A stretch of DNA of 15,934 bases from Discostella pseudostelligera. Its lineage: Eukaryota; Bacillariophyta; Thalassiosirophyceae; Thalassiosirales; Thalassiosiraceae. The translations under genes and the position numbers were made by a program. Where the stretch lies: contig JALLBK010000408.1 of the NCBI GenBank assembly GCA_036940085.1, positions 1-15,934 of the forward strand. Reading direction: 5' to 3'. Below the pieces are notes generated by a model. The model was not told where the DNA came from, made no database searches, and worked only from the letters and a program-made list of their open reading frames with translations. Positions 1 through 7,345 of the stretch are shown here, piece by piece (the stretch's first letter is position 1; every line of letters starts with the position of its first letter).

Positions 1-2288
1 CGCAAGGTGATACATCAATATTTGAGAAGATTCAAGTTCTGAACTCGCTCTTGGAAACGCTACGTGTAAAATTTGTGGAACTAACACACTCTGGTCGTAA
101 GCCGACGACTGGTAAAGATGGTTTACTCCTGCCTACAGCCGATCTTGATGTACTCGACACTCTAGTTCAAACTATGCGATTCATCAATCAACACTACCTG
201 ATTCATCAATCGAGAGCTATTGGTCTCCACCTACCCACGGTTAGTACTGAAAGTAATCAAAGGCAGCCAAAGAAACGCGGAACGAAATCGACGTCTGCAA
301 CTCAAGACATTGGAGAATGCATCGTCATGTACCAAAGAACTGTTCAAAAGACTTTGACGCTTTTATTGGAAACTTTCCCAATCTTTCCCATGGACGGTAA
401 ATCTGCCTCGCGATATGAGCTGACTAATGCAGGCATTTGTTCTGCCTTGGCAGAGTTTGGTGGCGGAGAGGGGAGATCGGAAGATTGCACCAAACAAAAC
501 TCGTCTCAATGGATCGTCACTGTATTTTCGTATATGCTTCCTCGGCTGGATGCTGCAACTGATGTGGAGGATGATAGCGCGGGAGAGGTTGCTACAAATA
601 TGCTGCTCGTGGTCTTGGACAAATTGCTACTTCCACATAGTTTCCACCGTGGCAGCGATTGTCATGAGCTTGTAGCTATGTACCTTTTGGACAGCCCGTT
701 GAAACGGCAAGAGCTCCTTGAAGCATTTGGTGTTGCGTTCTTTCCTCAGCTTGCATTTCCATCGACATTTGTCAACACTGATCAGAAAAAGAGCGACATA
801 TTTTCATCTTCGGTATCGGATGTAATTGAGCAAAAGATTTCTGAGCTCGCATCGACTGCAGTGGGAAAGACAGCTGCTATGTTGCTAGTGACTTTAATAA
901 CGCAGGCAGGGGACCTCTCTAACGCACCCATAGACGACGAGGAACTCTATGAGAAGAGAACAGTTTTGCTTTTGCAAATGTCATCAGTTCTTCCCCTTTA
1001 TATTAAGTCATGGGGAGGTAGACTTCCAACCGAGACGGGTCGGGTGCTATCGGCCCTCATTGCAATATTCAGACAATGGTCAGTACCATCAAATATGCCG
1101 CTGAACGGGGATGACTTCAAAAAGTCAATCGATCGATCTATGAATGATCTTTGCTTCGGGCTACGGAGTCTCTTGGATGCGCTTTTCATTTCCAACAAAA
1201 AAATTCCAAGCATTTTTGAAACGCTGCCAGAGCAAGAGCAAAAACTAGCTATTGGGCTTATCGGTATGATGGGATGTCCCTCGGAGGCATTGACAAGATC
1301 ACTCTCAAAGATATGCTCCAAGTCGTACTACAGACACGCTGATACCGGAGATGATTTATGCAGTGATATGAGAGTATTTATCATGGAAGTCATGCATTCG
1401 TTGAGGAAATCTTTGCCGATGCCATCCTACCTCAAATTCCTAATAGATAGCTCTGGGATCAATCATGCCACTGGTGTGTTAGGAAGAGTTGGTAGTACAG
1501 CAAATTCATCGACAGACACAGCATTCTTCTACGACAGAACTATCGAACAACTGAGTCATTTCCTTACTTCCTGTTGTGAGCATGCAGCTACAAAAGTTTT
1601 ACCCATGATCCTTCCAATACTGCAATCATGGCTTTTGCCTCCAACATCAGTCACCGATGACATTGTCAAGCAACTTTTTCAGGCTCGGGCCGCAACCTCC
1701 ATTCTCGCTGCCTTTGCTTGGGACGATGTTCTTTCCTACGGAGTGGCTCGGGGCAAATCAGATGTTATTCCTCCTGAATTTTTTAGGTTAGACGATGCGT
1801 TTGTTCAAATTCTCGTTGATTCCATCATCAACCAGTTGGAACTATCAGCGAGACTTTGGTCGATTAGTAGTGATGGCTTTATGGATGACCCTATTGAGAA
1901 TTTTATTGCTCGTCTGCTTGGTCCAGTGACAATTCTTTTACGATACTGTCGTGGAATGCTTGAAATGTTTGTAGTGAGAACATCGTACAGAATTGTTCAA
2001 GAGTGCAAAGACAATTCAGCTGTGGAGCGTAGTAGCAACAATGAGGTAGCAGCTACGGAAGACGTTTCCTCCAACAAGGTCAACGTTGTGGGAGTGCTTG
2101 TGAAGTCTCTTCTTCTGATACTGAAATCGAAATATCCAGCCTCGATGGCAGAGCTGGTGCGGAGTGACACTAACTTATCAGACAACTTGTTGTCTGCCGC
2201 AGTGGATGTTGAAAAGGCAGTATCAAAGGGACATCTTGCTCATTTAGGTAGCAAGTTGTTGCACCAGGTTAAAACTCTAAAGCGGTAA
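1..2288 (+). CDS. TEX10/IPI1-like helical-repeat protein, 5' end missing
   Basis: The frame is open from base 3 to the stop at 2286-2288, giving 761 visible residues. There is no in-frame stop before the left edge, and the first apparent start (base 51) is only a TTG, so the gene begins outside the window. The product is rich in amphipathic helices with scattered Leu/Ile and no catalytic motif, typical of HEAT/ARM solenoids. A segment around 1215-1460 (LP..EQ.LA, then LSKICSKSYY, then a MEVMHSLRKS stretch) resembles the C-terminal half of human TEX10 as I remember it. An earlier LLLETFPIFP segment resembles the FP-containing motif of plant and animal TEX10/IPI1 proteins. In known species these belong to the Rix1 complex (IPI1-IPI2-IPI3, or TEX10-WDR18-PELP1) and assist maturation of the 60S ribosomal subunit in the nucleus. 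The assignment rests on remembered similarity. It could be another HEAT-repeat protein. Confidence 0.6.
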   Translation, partial: QGDTSIFEKIQVLNSLLETLRVKFVELTHSGRKPTTGKDGLLLPTADLDVLDTLVQTMRFINQHYLIHQSRAIGLHLPTVSTESNQRQPKKRGTKSTSATQDIGECIVMYQRTVQKTLTLLLETFPIFPMDGKSASRYELTNAGICSALAEFGGGEGRSEDCTKQNSSQWIVTVFSYMLPRLDAATDVEDDSAGEVATNMLLVVLDKLLLPHSFHRGSDCHELVAMYLLDSPLKRQELLEAFGVAFFPQLAFPSTFVNTDQKKSDIFSSSVSDVIEQKISELASTAVGKTAAMLLVTLITQAGDLSNAPIDDEELYEKRTVLLLQMSSVLPLYIKSWGGRLPTETGRVLSALIAIFRQWSVPSNMPLNGDDFKKSIDRSMNDLCFGLRSLLDALFISNKKIPSIFETLPEQEQKLAIGLIGMMGCPSEALTRSLSKICSKSYYRHADTGDDLCSDMRVFIMEVMHSLRKSLPMPSYLKFLIDSSGINHATGVLGRVGSTANSSTDTAFFYDRTIEQLSHFLTSCCEHAATKVLPMILPILQSWLLPPTSVTDDIVKQLFQARAATSILAAFAWDDVLSYGVARGKSDVIPPEFFRLDDAFVQILVDSIINQLELSARLWSISSDGFMDDPIENFIARLLGPVTILLRYCRGMLEMFVVRTSYRIVQECKDNSAVERSSNNEVAATEDVSSNKVNVVGVLVKSLLLILKSKYPASMAELVRSDTNLSDNLLSAAVDVEKAVSKGHLAHLGSKLLHQVKTLKR

Positions 2289-2453
2289 TCGCAATAAGAA
2301 GATTTAACGTAAAATGTTCAAAATTAAACTATCGAGCAATATTATGTATCTATGAAAGAAGATGATCCCCACGTTGCGCTGTAGCTCACAGCCGAAGTCA
2401 AGAATATATGTAATTCTCCCATTGCACTTGAGCATTCGTCTCGATATCAGTCA
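2289..2453. other. convergent intergenic spacer (3' UTRs)
   Basis: This 165-bp AT-rich spacer lies between the stop codons of the TEX10-like gene (+) and the MIS12-like gene (-), so both 3' UTRs must lie here or overlap the opposite gene. I see no AATAAA hexamer and no RNA gene in it. Confidence 0.5.
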
Positions 2454-3620
2454 TTAATTTCCTCGTAATTTGCTCAACAAGGAAGCAACTTGCTCCCATG
2501 TTCCATGCGAAGCCCCCATCTCTTGCAACGTAATCTTCCTACGTCGCTCGTCCTCTTCCCTTTCGGCAATAGCCTTCGTTGCACCACTGCTGTTCCCCCG
2601 CGACGTAGTGCTACCACTCGGATGATTACTTCCATTACCCCACATCTCGTCTCGATCAATCTTAATCTTATCCAAGAGTTGCAACACCTCCTCCGCCCGG
2701 ACATTCCATATCTTGAGCTCCTCGTGTCCCTCCATGGCATTGAGCACTGACTGTTTCAAACTCTGCATCAATACTGCAATATCTTCATCATTGTTCGCAC
2801 TTTTTCCAGTGGAGGTAGAATCATCCATTTTCACAATCAGTTGTAACGCCTCCAGCACCCCTACCAATAATTGGTTGGCCTTGTCCAACTTACCCAACTG
2901 ACGTGACTGTTGGATCCGTCGTTGTTTCGCATGTTGAATCCGTTGTCGCGTTTCGAGTATTTCCTTATCCATGTTCATGATATGATCGGGGGTTGGTATC
3001 TCCATATCATTGGGAAGTGGTGTGAATGATGTCATTGTTGCCGTTGTGTTGGTAGCAGTTGTCGAGGCATCGACACTAGGAGGTTGTTGATCCTTCTTCT
3101 CTGTGTCAAAATACTGTTCCAATATCTGACGACGTTTCGTCTTGGAATGATGTTGCACAGTAAAGATATTCCTATTGCAATATGTCTCAGCCGCATCGAT
3201 ATTCTTTTTGTAGGCCTTGCGTAGGTGGGCAATTAACTTTTGTTCTCCCGTCTGTGGTGGCTTCTTCTTTTTGGAGGCATTTTCCGAGTCATTGTTATTT
3301 TGTTGCTGCTGATGTTGTCGCATCTCCTGCTCTGTTAATTTTCGTGGCAGTAATGGGAGTGTTGCCACCTCTTCGGTGAGTAGGGAATCAATGGCAATGG
3401 CAATATTGTCGAATAGATGGGAGGATCGGGCACCAAATATGAGCACATCTTCGGAGTCATTGGCGCCACTGCCGTCGCTGCGGCTGCTTGAGATAGCGGC
3501 GGCGGCGGCGGATGCATCATCGACGGCATGATTGGCTTTGGTCATTGATCCTGCGGAAGCGGGGATGGAACCGTCATCGCCGGAGGATATTGGTAGCGTA
3601 GGAGCTTTGGCGGCGTCCAT
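2454..3620 (-). CDS. MIS12-like kinetochore protein
   Basis: This is an uninterrupted 388-residue ORF with ATG at 3620-3618 and TAA at 2456-2454. Residues 1-56 are disordered (Ala, Ser, Asp). Residues 58-90 contain FGARSSHLFDNIAIAIDSLL, which matches the MIS12 opening in position and pattern: a hydrophobic F/G motif, then a helix carrying paired Ile/Leu. After a Gln/Asn/Lys-rich linker (about 100-125), residues 128-153 (LIAHLRKAYKKNIDAAETYC, then NRNIF) match the conserved helix and RNIF/LR.CF element of MIS12 proteins. Residues 216-262 and 280-325 are predicted coiled coil. MIS12 proteins form the MIND/Mis12 complex with DSN1, NSL1 and NNF1, linking CENP-C-bound inner kinetochore to NDC80. 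At 388 residues it is longer than human (about 205) or plant (about 240) forms, mainly through low-complexity insertions. It shares a divergent promoter with the 6PGDH-like gene. Family membership is inferred from motif order; another coiled-coil protein remains possible. Confidence 0.62.
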   Translation of the reverse strand: MDAAKAPTLPISSGDDGSIPASAGSMTKANHAVDDASAAAAAISSSRSDGSGANDSEDVLIFGARSSHLFDNIAIAIDSLLTEEVATLPLLPRKLTEQEMRQHQQQQNNNDSENASKKKKPPQTGEQKLIAHLRKAYKKNIDAAETYCNRNIFTVQHHSKTKRRQILEQYFDTEKKDQQPPSVDASTTATNTTATMTSFTPLPNDMEIPTPDHIMNMDKEILETRQRIQHAKQRRIQQSRQLGKLDKANQLLVGVLEALQLIVKMDDSTSTGKSANNDEDIAVLMQSLKQSVLNAMEGHEELKIWNVRAEEVLQLLDKIKIDRDEMWGNGSNHPSGSTTSRGNSSGATKAIAEREEDERRRKITLQEMGASHGTWEQVASLLSKLRGN

Positions 3621-3950
3621 GGTTCAAGTCTGTTAAGTGTGTGCTTTTTGCTTGTTGTTGCCGTGTTGTTTAGCTTGATCATTGCCAACGACGACAGCTA
3701 GTCTGTCCAGCGTCGGGATCTGGGGGGAATTCGTCTGTCTGGCGTCGATGTCCACGTGGAGTCAATGCATTCCACGTGTGGATGAGAGGCTTCGTCTGTC
3801 TGGCGTCTCGAAATTGATTGAGCCATTTCCATTTCGTCAAAATCCAAAGTCCGAAACCAACCAAAACCAAGACCAAACTGCCGCTGCCGCCGTAGTAGTA
3901 CCGTCCTGCCCCCTGCCTCTGCCTCCGCCTCCGCCTCCTCTTAATAGCAG
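3621..3950. promoter_or_regulatory. bidirectional promoter with paired CACGTG boxes and 17-bp direct repeats
   Basis: The 330 bp between two divergent start codons must contain both promoters. Two CACGTG hexamers lie at 3753-3758 and 3773-3778, exactly 20 bp apart; the first sits in a perfect palindrome (3751-3760). An exact 17-bp repeat (TTCGTCTGTCTGGCGTC) occurs at 3730-3746 and 3791-3807 and flanks both hexamers. A diverged third copy is at 3701-3714. CACGTG is the general core bound by bHLH and bZIP factors. A CCGCCT/CCTCTG pyrimidine-rich tract (about 3901-3940) precedes the downstream ATG and may be a leader or initiator region. Which gene each element serves cannot be told from sequence. 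Confidence 0.55.
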
Positions 3951-5636
3951 ATGAGCCATGAACTCTGCGAAATCGGCGTGTTCGGTCTCACCAGCCTCGG
4001 CCAATCGTTCGCCGCCCACCACGCTTCGAACAAAATCCGCGTCTGCATCGGCGATGACATTGCCTCCTTTGTCCCACAGGTCATCAAGGAATACAAAGCC
4101 CAGACCGAAGCCAACGAAGGAAACAGTGAACCACGGTCAATACTTGCATCGCGATGCATGATTTCCTCTCCCAATATTGAAGAAATGGTACCCCGATTGC
4201 AACCACCACGAAAAATCATCATCTTTGGTTCTTACGGACAAGATGTCAAATTTGAGCAATTATATTGGAACAAATTATGTCCTCTATTGGAAGAGGGTGA
4301 CATGGTCATACGATGGGGGAAAGAAGAGGATGGGGCAAAGAAGACGCTGATGAATGATGAAACAATCAAAGATGCTATGCAACTACCCAACGAATCGGTT
4401 GTGAGCAAATTAACCAAAGTGCAGGCACGTCCGAAAGGGATACATTTGCTTGAGATGGTACGACTAGAACAAGATCGGATAGTGGCCTACAATGGAGAAA
4501 CACCCATATCCTATCTTGTGGGTGGTGGATCACCAGATACCTACGCGCAAATAAAGTCCTATCTTACATCCTCCTCTGCTTCCTCCATCTCCTCCCCGTT
4601 CGCCATTGTGGGTCATGCAGGTAATGATGCCGGATGTGTCCACTACGCTACCATGATCCAACGGGCTATTGAAAATGGCATAACACAAGCATTCGCGGAA
4701 GGATCTCACATATTAACCAATGCCGTGGGATATGAACATCAGGATATTGGTAGAATATTTGGTAAATGGAATGATGCCGGTGGGAAACTCTCTTCCTATC
4801 TACTAAAAATTTCTTCTCGGATATATTACAAACGAGATGCAATTACTAAGAATGGATTTGTCATTGATCACATTATTGACTCTATGGATTGGAATGTTGT
4901 GGATACATGGGTAACATTGGAGGCTACGCGATTGGGGATACCTACACCAACGGTGAATGCGGCCCTGGAGGCGAGGTTTCTTGGTACAATGAAGGATGAA
5001 CGAGTGGAGGCGTCGACCATTCTCAAGGTTCCCGAGGGGAATGATACGCCGAGTGTATTAAAGGATCAGATTACGGAAGATTTGCAAAATGCAATCTACT
5101 GCACCTGCTTGTGTGTTGTGGCTGAATGCTTGGCTGTATTCCAGGCAGCGGCTGAGATGGAATCTTGGGATGTAAATTTGGCGGATTGCATTCAGTTGTG
5201 GAATCAACCCGGATCGTTTCTTGAGTCAACATTGCTCAAACATGTACATGCTGCCTTGGTGGACGATCCGGATGAGATGAGAAATCTATTGACGCTTCCC
5301 GACATTGCCTCGCAGCTGCAAGATCTGCACATGTCGTGGCGAAGGATTGTAACTGTATCCTACTCCAGCGCAATTCCCATTCCTACCATGAGTTCGTCCC
5401 TTACGTTTTATGATTCCTATCGATCACGTCGATTGCCCATCAGTCTCATCCGTGCCCAACGTGACTTCTTCGATGCATCGGGATATGATCGAAATGGAGA
5501 AAAGGGATGGTTTAGTACCTGCTGGGTGAAAGATCACACACTTGAGCAAAAGAAGAGGGAGGCGGCAGCGTTACAAGGAGGCGAGAGTGGTAAAACGCCT
5601 AGGAAGAGGAAAACCCCTGTAAAATCCGAACGATGA
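3951..5636 (+). CDS. Divergent 6-phosphogluconate dehydrogenase homologue lacking catalytic residues
   Basis: The ORF has 561 residues. ATG is at 3951 with in-frame TAA and TAG immediately upstream (3942-3947), so the start is firm unless an intron precedes it. Residues 8-20 (IGVFGLTSLGQSF) are the Rossmann GxxxxG turn of 6PGDH. The long C-terminal helical domain is clear: GIPTPTVNAALEARFLGTMK followed by DER at 329-351, LTFYDSYRSRRLP, and IRAQRDFF ending at 507. Canonical enzymes oxidise 6-phosphogluconate to ribulose-5-phosphate with NADP+ in the oxidative pentose phosphate pathway. Here key positions differ (sheep numbering from memory): Lys183 is Thr234, His186 is Gln237, Asn187 is Arg238, Tyr191 is Asn242, Asn102 is Lys124, Lys260 is Thr319, Thr262 is Val321 and His452 is Ser510. 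Glu190 (Glu241), Arg287 (Arg351) and Arg446 (Arg504) remain. The NADP-binding NRT is replaced by Gly-Asp-Asp (34-36). At 561 residues it exceeds the usual 470-490 and ends in a basic PRKRKTPVK tail. I infer a pseudoenzyme or an enzyme with another substrate. Confidence 0.85.
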   Translation: MSHELCEIGVFGLTSLGQSFAAHHASNKIRVCIGDDIASFVPQVIKEYKAQTEANEGNSEPRSILASRCMISSPNIEEMVPRLQPPRKIIIFGSYGQDVKFEQLYWNKLCPLLEEGDMVIRWGKEEDGAKKTLMNDETIKDAMQLPNESVVSKLTKVQARPKGIHLLEMVRLEQDRIVAYNGETPISYLVGGGSPDTYAQIKSYLTSSSASSISSPFAIVGHAGNDAGCVHYATMIQRAIENGITQAFAEGSHILTNAVGYEHQDIGRIFGKWNDAGGKLSSYLLKISSRIYYKRDAITKNGFVIDHIIDSMDWNVVDTWVTLEATRLGIPTPTVNAALEARFLGTMKDERVEASTILKVPEGNDTPSVLKDQITEDLQNAIYCTCLCVVAECLAVFQAAAEMESWDVNLADCIQLWNQPGSFLESTLLKHVHAALVDDPDEMRNLLTLPDIASQLQDLHMSWRRIVTVSYSSAIPIPTMSSSLTFYDSYRSRRLPISLIRAQRDFFDASGYDRNGEKGWFSTCWVKDHTLEQKKREAAALQGGESGKTPRKRKTPVKSER

Positions 5637-5657
5637 GTTCGTATGTTGCACTATTAA
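5637..5657. other. 21-bp spacer between convergent stop codons
   Basis: Only 21 bp (AT-rich, with a TTAATTA core) separate the TGA of the 6PGDH-like gene from the TAA of the ARM-repeat gene on the other strand. The polyadenylation sites of both genes must fall very close to here or inside the opposite coding region. Confidence 0.7.
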
Positions 5658-7040
5658 TTACATAAATACGAGTGTCTTAGTTTGTCGATATTTCCTCTCT
5701 TCCTCCCTCCTCTGAGCAATTCGCTTCCTAATCTTTTCATTCTCGAGCACGTGCAGCATGATTGCATCCAATCCTCCTGCTAGTGCGCCATTTTCAGCAG
5801 CATGTAAGATGGCAGCAAGTCCAAGATGTACCAGTGGCAGATCTCGTGTCGATGCATTATTTGTTTTTTTTGGATCAATGTTCATTGCACTTGCACCACC
5901 CCATGTTTCAATGAGAAGATGGATACATTCACGGTTCGATCCTAATTGGTGGGCCACGTGAGGACATTTCTCGGCAAGATTAATTAACGAGCCGGCGGCA
6001 CGAAAACATGCTTCCCGCCAGGGACATGAAGCATTGGGAAGAAGGGATGTCGAGACTGTTGTGGCGGTTGCTGTTTGCGTATTATCTTCCAATACGGATC
6101 GTTGTTGTGGCAAGAGACGCCGAACAAGCGAGCCGACAAGACCATGATTGTAAAACGCTTGGCAAACATCCGGTGTGCTATGGGATGCATTCCTCACAGC
6201 TCCTAATGCGTTCGTTAGCAGCCTCATCTCTTTCTTTCCCCGATCTTGAGTGGATGATGTGTCGCCTACTCGTCGTTTCAGTGAGAGAATTTCTTCCCAT
6301 GTCCATTGGTCGTATCGCTTCACGTAGGCACTCAAGACTAGGACACCATTTTCGACTCCAAATTCTCGATACTGAGGCTGGCAGGGGGGAGTCCATTCAA
6401 GAATAGCAGAGCGGTTTAATGCCGATCCACATGCTAAATCACGGAGAGCCCCTAGACAGGAATTTTCCAAATCCAGTGATGCCACCTCGAACTCATTCAG
6501 AACTTTGTCAGAAAAATCTGGATTGTCCAGCTGAAGGGGTAGATGATTGTCACATAGATTGTCAAAGTATTCTTCGCTTGGGGAAGAATTTAATTCCAGT
6601 TGTCGGGGTAATGAGAAGCAATTGTCGCCTTCTACATGAACCATCAATCTCCAAAGATTGTCGAGAAGTGCACGTATAGCGCCTGCTTCTCGCAGGGCCT
6701 CCCCTCGAGAACCACGACATTGGGCCATGCTGCCCATCGACTGCTGTACGACATGATTTCTTCCACGTAGATTTATTATATTGCAAATGATGCATTCATT
6801 ATTTCGTCTCGAATCAACATCATGGAGATCAGGTATGCTTATCTGTTGTACAATCGAATGGAGCTCATCATCGCCACCACAACATAATGATGTGACTTCG
6901 ACTACATTGAGCACATCGCGCAATGACAATGATGCCTCTTGTTTGGACTGAGACTGAGTGCTGTCTATTTCGCCATCGACCTCCCATTGGAATTGCAGAA
7001 AGTTGTTGGACTCGATGTCACTATCCTCGTCGTCGCTCAT
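5658..7040 (-). CDS. Armadillo-repeat protein, function unknown
   Basis: The ORF has 460 residues, ATG at 7040-7038 and TAA at 5660-5658. An acidic, serine-rich N-terminus (1-35) starts MSDDEDSDIE. Armadillo-type helical units are visible at about residues 113-133 (GEALREAGAIRALLDNLW), 192-240 (NSCLGALRDLACGSALNRSA, then NGVLVLSAYV), 272-311 (LLTNALGAVRNASH, then GLVGSLVRRLL) and 341-380 (WREACFRAAGSLINLAE, then CIHLLIETW). The pattern of a small residue plus LxNL/LxDL, with a following NHG or EAG turn, is typical of APC and beta-catenin-like repeats. A charged helix (about 430-455, KIRKRIAQRREEERKYR) closes the protein. ARM solenoids are protein-binding scaffolds, so no reaction is implied. 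No further domain identifies a partner. It is divergent with the atlastin gene and converges with the 6PGDH-like gene. I cannot name an orthologue. Confidence 0.75.
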   Translation of the reverse strand: MSDDEDSDIESNNFLQFQWEVDGEIDSTQSQSKQEASLSLRDVLNVVEVTSLCCGGDDELHSIVQQISIPDLHDVDSRRNNECIICNIINLRGRNHVVQQSMGSMAQCRGSRGEALREAGAIRALLDNLWRLMVHVEGDNCFSLPRQLELNSSPSEEYFDNLCDNHLPLQLDNPDFSDKVLNEFEVASLDLENSCLGALRDLACGSALNRSAILEWTPPCQPQYREFGVENGVLVLSAYVKRYDQWTWEEILSLKRRVGDTSSTQDRGKKEMRLLTNALGAVRNASHSTPDVCQAFYNHGLVGSLVRRLLPQQRSVLEDNTQTATATTVSTSLLPNASCPWREACFRAAGSLINLAEKCPHVAHQLGSNRECIHLLIETWGGASAMNIDPKKTNNASTRDLPLVHLGLAAILHAAENGALAGGLDAIMLHVLENEKIRKRIAQRREEERKYRQTKTLVFM

Positions 7041-7345
7041 GACGACGTGCCCTCATTCAATAGATCAAGCCCTATCAAGCCGCCAGCCAAACAATGACGA
7101 TGTGTCATCGTCATGGCAGGGTATGCATTTTCTCATACTTCTATACGTGGGAATACGTAGAATCCAAGGCCAGACCTTCCCGTCTCGTCGGAACTCGGAA
7201 CTTCGTTTTCCGGCTTCCGGCTCCGTACAATATCCAGCGCCAGCACAACAACAACAACAATTCGTCAAAAGTAGATAATTCGTCACGTCATAATAATTGA
7301 CATTGCATTCGAGTGCCTCTCTCTCCCTCGTGCAACAAAAGCAAC
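7041..7345. promoter_or_regulatory. bidirectional promoter of ARM-repeat and atlastin genes
   Basis: This 305-bp region separates two divergent start codons. It contains a perfect 9-bp inverted repeat with a 3-nt loop (7094-7102 and 7106-7114), which places TGACG and CGTCA half-sites face to face. A CGTCACGTCA element lies at 7281-7290. TGACG/CGTCA is the core bound by CREB-type bZIP proteins; diatom bZIPs and aureochromes are known to use TGACGT-like sites. A short (CAA)n tract lies near 7243-7259 in what is probably the atlastin 5' UTR. Regulation by these sites is inferred. Confidence 0.45.

Noticed and set aside
2340..2420. tRNA-like GTAGCTCA segment in the first convergent spacer
   Set aside because: No acceptor stem, anticodon arm or T-loop (GTTCRA) fits around it, so it is not a tRNA.
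3682..3954. Small plus-strand ORF in the divergent promoter, ending in a proline run
   Set aside because: The proline run comes from the CCGCCT tract; the ORF overlaps the next gene's start and shows no domain.
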